Below are positions 32,514-37,052 of a DNA stretch of 37,052 nt, in pieces. Origin of the DNA: Jejubacter sp036620675 (GTDB lineage Bacteria > Pseudomonadota > Gammaproteobacteria > Enterobacterales > Enterobacteriaceae). Location of the stretch: assembly GCA_036620675.1 (NCBI GenBank), contig JAZHEE010000039.1, one strand, 5' to 3'. A program made the translations under genes and the position numbers. Positions within the stretch are counted from its first letter, which is position 1. Every line of letters starts with the position of its first letter. The notes below the pieces were generated by a model. That model ran no database searches and was not told where the DNA came from. It saw only the letters and a program-made list of their open reading frames with translations.

Positions 32514-35018
32514 CTAATTACATGGTAGTAACAAATTTTGCGTTATATTTTTTGGCAAATGAATCTTACATTGGGATGCCCCATCCCATTGAACGTTCAT
32601 TACACTATCAGGTTTAATACCACTCAGCCATACGTTCCCATCTTCATTAACAATACCGGTCTGAAGACCATTATCCGTTACGACGATAGCACCAAATGGA
32701 GGGTAAGACCCGTCAGCTTTCCTAATTATGACCATAGCCTTACTTCCTGATATCACGCTAAAACTTTTATAGCCTATGGCACCCTCGGTGAAAGTTCCTT
32801 GTATCACGGATTTAGTAGCTTCGACATCTTCAGCCAGATCATTAATATCAATATTAATTGTATTCCTATAATAACTATTAATGTCTGTAATTACTGTTTT
32901 ACCGAACATGTTAGAGTTCAATGTTGCACCAAATCCCCGAACAGGAACATTACTTACTCCTCCAGTATCTACCATCAAGCGAGTGCCCCCCATCGAATTC
33001 ACTCGATGTAATGCAAAGCCCTTAGATGTGCCAGTTACCCCCCCCTGCAAAGAAATGCCAGCTGAACTGTATTTATTACCTCTATAACTTAGATTTGTAT
33101 TAACTTGTGCTTCGTCGCCTTCATGGGTGTAATATAAACTTCCTATTCCAGAACCATGCTCACCTACTCCAGCTTTAACTCTGTAAGAATTTCTGCTATT
33201 AACCTGCTCAAAGTAACTCATTGTATTTGCTGTGCCTGCAGATCCATACTGCCCATCAAAACTCAGCGTTGAGTTTGTTTCCCATGGGATAGAGATTCCT
33301 AAGTAAACTCCGTCATCCTTAACATTATTATACATGGACCTATAAGCGGACAGATTAATATTGACATTTTTAATTTCGCCAAAGTTCATATATTTAGACA
33401 TGGACAAGCTGTACGTGTTATTATCTGGCCGATTCCAATATGTTTGGTGACTATAATTTAGATACGAACTAAGATTTATTGAACTGAATTGTTTATTAAA
33501 TGATAGCGTATATAGTTCCTTGTTTCTACCTACATCAATTCCCCTGTACTTCGCATCAAGGAACTCACTCATACTCATAAAATTACGTTCAGTAAATCTA
33601 TATCCAGCAAAGGTTACTTGGCTATCATAGTCATCAAATCTTTTTGAATAGCTAAGTCTATATGATTTCCCTGATTTATTATTACTTGGGTTAATGTTAG
33701 CTGATGATGTTGTTATATCTGCAGACAGAGCCCCTAAAAACAATAGATCCCTCCCCAATCCTAGATTGAAAGATTTATAGTTATTAGAGTATATACTCCC
33801 TCCGTTTAGAGACCAGCCACTGTTTATCCCCCATGAGAACTCACCTGACGAAAAAATATCCCCTTCTACATGATGCAAATAATTTGATGGTCGTCCTATT
33901 GATACTTTATACCTAACTCTTCCTGGCCGTGTCAAATATGGGATATTCGCAGTTTGGACCTGATAATTTTGTTCAGAGCCATCTTGTTCTGCAATTTTTA
34001 CATCAAGCGCGCCAGTTACTGCAGAGTTCAAATCCTGAATTCTAAACGGTCCTGATGCTACTGTGGTTTCATAAATGACTCTGCCTTGTTGACTTATTGT
34101 CACTTTAGCGTTTGTTTTAGCGATACCGATTACTTCTGGTGCATAACCTCTTAAATTAGGTGGAAGCATATTATCATCTGATTCAAGTATCACACCCGTA
34201 TATCTAAAACTGTCAAAAAGATTAGAATTTAAGTAATTCTCACCTATTGACAAAGTCGATTTTAACGGTTTTATAGCACGATAAAGATAATAACGACTCC
34301 ATTCCCAATTTGTTTGAGTACTATTAGCTACTCCAGTTGTATGATTATACAGCTGTTGCCAATCTGCCCTGAGTCTCCAGGCCCCTAGATTTAGACCAGT
34401 AGTCCCGTTGCCGCTTACTGATTGGGTATTACTTCCAGCACTATTTTTAATTTTCGAAGTTTGTAAATTTAAGTTATAATCAAAAAGGAAACCATTTATA
34501 CCTTCATCCCAACTGGATGGTGGATCCCAGTCATCTGAAGTATATTCTAAATATGCTTGGGGTATATTTATATATAATGTACCCTCACCCAAGTCCATCC
34601 TTGTACTCAATCCCTTTATGCTTGAAACTTCCAAGCATTCTCCTTCATTCCACCATTGTAATTTATTTTGAATACTATTTTTTAAACCTAGTTGAGAAAC
34701 CAGTTCTTTACGCAAACAAACTTTACTTTTTTTCTCATCATCGTCTTGCGATATATAGCTCACTTCTTGATCAGGAATTTCTCTATTTTCTAACTTTACT
34801 AAAACTTGATATTTACCTGGCATTACATAACCAGATTGAGAGAAACGACTTAAATCAATTTTGGTTCTATCGTTCAAATCGAGAACATCTGTGTTGAATT
34901 GAATATTTTCTTCTGCCCATGACTTCTCTAAGGCGGAGCTCATTAATGTTACTACAATTAAGATAGCAACCCTATGACAACCTTTTTTTTCGAGGTATGA
35001 CAAAGATTTTCCATTCAT
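32514..35018 (-). CDS. Outer-membrane fimbrial usher, PapC/FimD family
   Basis: At 834 aa it has the length of PapC. A signal region ends near SWAEE, followed by the N-terminal periplasmic domain (IQFNTDVLDLNDRTKIDLSR, then FSQSGYVMPGKYQVLVKL). Next come the beta-barrel with plug, and the C-terminal domains ending with the Cys-containing ASQCKIHLPKNITQ. It receives chaperone-subunit complexes and secretes the pilus. Its ATG overlaps the stop of the PapH-like gene (TGATG). A run of eight G (C8 on the plus strand, 33048-33055) encodes LQGGVTG; one base more or less would stop the gene early. As given the frame is intact. Confidence 0.93.
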   Translation of the reverse strand: MNGKSLSYLEKKGCHRVAILIVVTLMSSALEKSWAEENIQFNTDVLDLNDRTKIDLSRFSQSGYVMPGKYQVLVKLENREIPDQEVSYISQDDDEKKSKVCLRKELVSQLGLKNSIQNKLQWWNEGECLEVSSIKGLSTRMDLGEGTLYINIPQAYLEYTSDDWDPPSSWDEGINGFLFDYNLNLQTSKIKNSAGSNTQSVSGNGTTGLNLGAWRLRADWQQLYNHTTGVANSTQTNWEWSRYYLYRAIKPLKSTLSIGENYLNSNLFDSFRYTGVILESDDNMLPPNLRGYAPEVIGIAKTNAKVTISQQGRVIYETTVASGPFRIQDLNSAVTGALDVKIAEQDGSEQNYQVQTANIPYLTRPGRVRYKVSIGRPSNYLHHVEGDIFSSGEFSWGINSGWSLNGGSIYSNNYKSFNLGLGRDLLFLGALSADITTSSANINPSNNKSGKSYRLSYSKRFDDYDSQVTFAGYRFTERNFMSMSEFLDAKYRGIDVGRNKELYTLSFNKQFSSINLSSYLNYSHQTYWNRPDNNTYSLSMSKYMNFGEIKNVNINLSAYRSMYNNVKDDGVYLGISIPWETNSTLSFDGQYGSAGTANTMSYFEQVNSRNSYRVKAGVGEHGSGIGSLYYTHEGDEAQVNTNLSYRGNKYSSAGISLQGGVTGTSKGFALHRVNSMGGTRLMVDTGGVSNVPVRGFGATLNSNMFGKTVITDINSYYRNTINIDINDLAEDVEATKSVIQGTFTEGAIGYKSFSVISGSKAMVIIRKADGSYPPFGAIVVTDNGLQTGIVNEDGNVWLSGIKPDSVMNVQWDGASQCKIHLPKNITQNLLLPCN

Positions 35019-35572
35019 CAGAAATATTCCATTTTAAAACGAATAGTTGTATAATAAGCTCCGGCACGCAATTTCTTATTATTACTTTGCAATTGCATTG
35101 TATATCTCAGAAGCATTTGCCCTGGTTCTATTTCTATATTCGGTAATGGAACTCCGGGTAATGCTCGATTGCCGTTAGCATCAATAATCAATAATCCAAC
35201 ACCTTGAGCCTCACCATTTACAGCAAAGAGATTATTATTTGTTATAGCCCCATCAAATGTGATGTTGAATGCATTCCATTTATTATCTAAATAATCAAAT
35301 CTTTTTAGATCACAATTAACTAATTTTATAATAAAATTTTTTTTCGGCCCCCCCCCACTCTCAACAAACCTGCCTATAGATATAGTTGAGAGTTCAATTG
35401 TCTGGTCTCTGCTTTCTACATCTATTGCACATGGTGCATCAATTATTGCACCATTTAAATTTACTTTACCATATAGATAACTTGCATCAGCATACAAAGA
35501 ATACATGCTGATAAAGCATGATGACAACATTAACAGTATAGATATTAGTCTTGAAAAAATAACCTTCATCAA
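35018..35572 (-). CDS. PapH-like minor pilin (184 aa), carrying a G9 tract
   Basis: Exported (signal to about LYADA) pilin-fold protein with Cys pair at DAPCAID and VNCDL and C-terminus RFKMEYF. Its place between the major pilin and the usher, and its size, match papH, whose product ends pilus growth and anchors the rod. The codons for ESGGGPKK contain nine G in a row (plus-strand C9 at 35348-35356) followed by CCG and eight A, two adjacent slippage-prone runs early in the gene. The frame is currently open. It is separated from the major pilin gene by a hairpin, so it should be expressed at a lower level. Confidence 0.82.
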   Translation of the reverse strand: MMKVIFSRLISILLMLSSCFISMYSLYADASYLYGKVNLNGAIIDAPCAIDVESRDQTIELSTISIGRFVESGGGPKKNFIIKLVNCDLKRFDYLDNKWNAFNITFDGAITNNNLFAVNGEAQGVGLLIIDANGNRALPGVPLPNIEIEPGQMLLRYTMQLQSNNKKLRAGAYYTTIRFKMEYF

Positions 35573-35604
35573 ATGTCCCCTACTGTAATATTGAGCATCA
35601 AAAC

Positions 35605-35626
35605 AGGGCCTCCATGCAGAGGCCCT
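35605..35626 (-). terminator. Intercistronic hairpin between major pilin and PapH-like gene
   Basis: AGGGCCTC and GAGGCCCT form a perfect 8-bp stem around a 6-base loop; on the minus strand TGTTTT follows. It is eight bases past the pilin stop. A partial terminator or mRNA-stabilising hairpin here would give much pilin and little of the rest, as known for papA-papH. Confidence 0.8.
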
Positions 35627-35633
35627 TAAATTT

Positions 35634-36170
35634 TTACTGATAGGCCAGAGTAAAGTTAGCCACAGAGGTAAAATCCCCTGGAATTACAGTTGCTTGTGCA
35701 CCATTACCTTGGAGATATGCAGCAAAGCGTAAGGTATTATTGCCATCCTTAATGATGCTTGGAGAGCTCGGAGTACCTAATTTAATATTGCTACCGTCAT
35801 CGTTTGTAATTGCAATAGATGCACCGCTTGCAGAACCCGCGATCGCAAAATAACCCGGAAGTTCAGTAGACTCAGTACCAGTAAAGGTGGTGGTTACAGT
35901 TTTGTCAGTTAAACTAGAGACGTCACAATTTTCAAGTTTGATATCAAATGGACGCGGTGTAGATTTACCGCCGTTAGCCAGTGCCTTAGTAGAGATTTCA
36001 CCTAAGTTAACTGTCTGATCAACGGTATCTGGAGTGATAGAGCATGGAGAATCAATAATTGACCCTGTAAAAGTTACAGTACCATGCCCCTGATCTGACG
36101 CTGCGTTCGCAATACCAGACATAAGAGCAATCCCCATACCCATAGCCAGCGCAATTTTGGTGAATTTCAT
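35634..36170 (-). CDS. Major fimbrial subunit (178 aa)
   Basis: Signal peptide MKFTKIALAMGMGIALMSGI-ANA, cut after residue 23. Donor strand DQGHGTVTFTGSIIDSPCSI, Cys at 43 and 82, the ELPGYFAIAGSASGASIAIT segment and a C-terminus NFTLAYQ place it firmly among type 1/P pilins. It is first in the operon and followed by a hairpin, and its composition is less AT-rich than its neighbours, as expected for an abundant product. AAAATTTAACA precedes the ATG; the ribosome site is AAGGA about ten bases upstream. The rod should be built from it. Confidence 0.92.
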   Translation of the reverse strand: MKFTKIALAMGMGIALMSGIANAASDQGHGTVTFTGSIIDSPCSITPDTVDQTVNLGEISTKALANGGKSTPRPFDIKLENCDVSSLTDKTVTTTFTGTESTELPGYFAIAGSASGASIAITNDDGSNIKLGTPSSPSIIKDGNNTLRFAAYLQGNGAQATVIPGDFTSVANFTLAYQ

Positions 36171-37052
36171 TGTTAAATTTTCCTTAACTAGTTAAATCAT
36201 TAAAAGTCCTACACTGGATCATTATCATTTCAAGAGGCATATGAAGGACGGAGAGTTCCTTTCATATTTAACTTGAACATCTAATGATTTTTCTACACTT
36301 CGATAAATCGTGAAGATATTTATTAGATAATGTCTTTCGTATCGAAGTTGTTCGTATTTTCACTTTTAAGATTCATCTCGTCAATAGATGACACTTTTTG
36401 ACATGAACAATTATAACGCATTGAAATAATTGGGTTTTTTAATGATTGTGATTTTCTTATAGCCTTCTCTTTAGTGTCTATCAAAACATAAACCTCCATC
36501 CATACAATATCCATCTCTGTTTTCACGTTTTAAATTCTATATTTTATTTACTTTTCGACATTTAATTCCAAAAAATCCATTTGTTATTTTTTTGTTGCTC
36601 AATAAAAACATTATTGTTTACTTAACCTTAAGTATCGAATTAATTGCACAAAAAACAATAACAAGTGTTATCATTTTTGGTTCTTTATTTTCAATGACAT
36701 AAAAACACAAGTCTTAAATGCTCATGGGGAAGGGTATTATATCTTTTCATTCTATTTACATTTAAGACATATGTATTTTTTTTGAGGAATAATTGCTGCA
36801 CTGATTATAATTTTTATTATCCGTTTTTAGCTCAAAAAATGAACTATTTTTTTCTTCGAGGGAACGGTTTAGACACAATTATTCCTCTTTGATAACAAAT
36901 CCACATGTGGTTGTGAATTTTTGTTAGCACTCAACTGAAATTCCCGCCTATGCATTATCTTTTGCCTATGTCTTTCTGTAAGTATCCCGCATAATCGAAC
37001 CATTCACATTTAGAGATCTTCCGGCATACTCAATTCTGCCAACGAAGGAGAT
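36171..37052. other. Long AT-rich region upstream of the fimbrial operon
   Basis: About 880 bp with no credible gene. A 67-codon minus-strand frame at 36323-36526 (GTG start, no ribosome site) is not supported. There are no papI/papB-like regulators and only two GATC sites (near 36216 and 37014), so a Dam/Lrp switch of the pap kind is not evident. The promoter of the major pilin should be here. The 12-bp inverted repeat at 36784-36887 is the outstanding structure. Confidence 0.55.
36784..36887. repeat. Perfect 12-bp inverted repeat bracketing 80 bp; candidate invertible segment
   Basis: GAGGAATAATTG at 36784-36795 and its exact complement CAATTATTCCTC at 36876-36887. Between them a TATAAT sequence (36806-36811, plus strand) follows TTGAGG with about 18 bases spacing, a possible promoter whose -35 box overlaps the left arm and that points away from the pilin gene in this orientation. 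Inversion would turn it toward the operon. No FimB/FimE-type recombinase lies in the visible flank. Confidence 0.5.

Noticed and set aside
36323..36526. A 67-codon minus-strand ORF upstream of the pilin gene, possibly a regulator.
   Set aside because: GTG start without a ribosome site, no recognisable motif and low-complexity AT-rich composition; not supported as a gene.
36171..37052. Search for a pap-type Dam/Lrp epigenetic switch upstream of the pilin gene.
   Set aside because: Only two GATC sites, about 800 bp apart and without the paired spacing and context of pap; papI/papB-like genes are absent.

Overview
The window looks like part of an enterobacterial (Klebsiella/Escherichia/Salmonella-type) IncF multireplicon plasmid, or a chromosomal integrant of one. 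The grounds are an IncFII-like repA 3' end with its oriR DnaA box, a complete IncFIA (mini-F type) ori2/repE/incC region, a ResD-type tyrosine recombinase, and insertion sequences typical of Enterobacterales (IS903, IS1, two IS3-family elements, an IS21-family element, IS66 remnants, a Tn3-family transposon). No tRNA, rRNA or CRISPR array was found.

Layout. 1-3228: right part of a Tn3-family transposon (res-like palindrome, tnpA, right inverted repeat) inserted into an IncFII-type repA; the 3' third of repA, a CIS-like terminator and the oriR DnaA box follow to about 4 kb. 4-11.9 kb: an IS-built mosaic holding gene fossils (araC-like, tatB, umuC, IS66 tnpC), complete IS903 and IS1 copies, a decayed IS3-family element, a small lipoprotein gene, a RES/Xre toxin-antitoxin pair with a readable promoter-operator, and an MFS exporter. 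12-17.3 kb: plasmid backbone of mostly unrecognised genes, ending in two predicted membrane proteins whose genes lead directly into resD. 17.8-22.45 kb: the IncFIA replicon. Its repE is split by an IS3-family element, which is itself split by an IS21-family element. Both insertions keep their 4-bp target duplications, so the order of events can be read. An IS66 left end then stands where F carries sopABC.

From about 23.2 kb to the end the DNA becomes strongly AT-rich and is a different, presumably acquired, block. It holds a CSS-motif/EAL cyclic-di-GMP phosphodiesterase gene that is out of frame at two homopolymers (A8 at the start, C8 further in), a 97-aa orphan, and a minus-strand chaperone-usher operon of pap-like order: major pilin, PapH-like subunit, usher, chaperone, four minor subunits, two-domain tip adhesin. 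Unusually, the operon ends with two regulators, a LuxR-type HTH protein and an SgrR-like HTH plus solute-binding protein, before a strong bidirectional terminator.

How it fits together. Both IncF initiator genes in view are broken, so maintenance must depend on a replicon outside the window or on integration. The fimbrial block carries several possible switching devices: homopolymer tracts in the phosphodiesterase, usher and PapH-like genes, a hexanucleotide tandem repeat, and a perfect 12-bp inverted repeat bracketing 80 bp upstream of the pilin gene. The most interesting hypothesis is a phase-variable fimbrial island with its own phosphodiesterase and its own operon-distal regulators.
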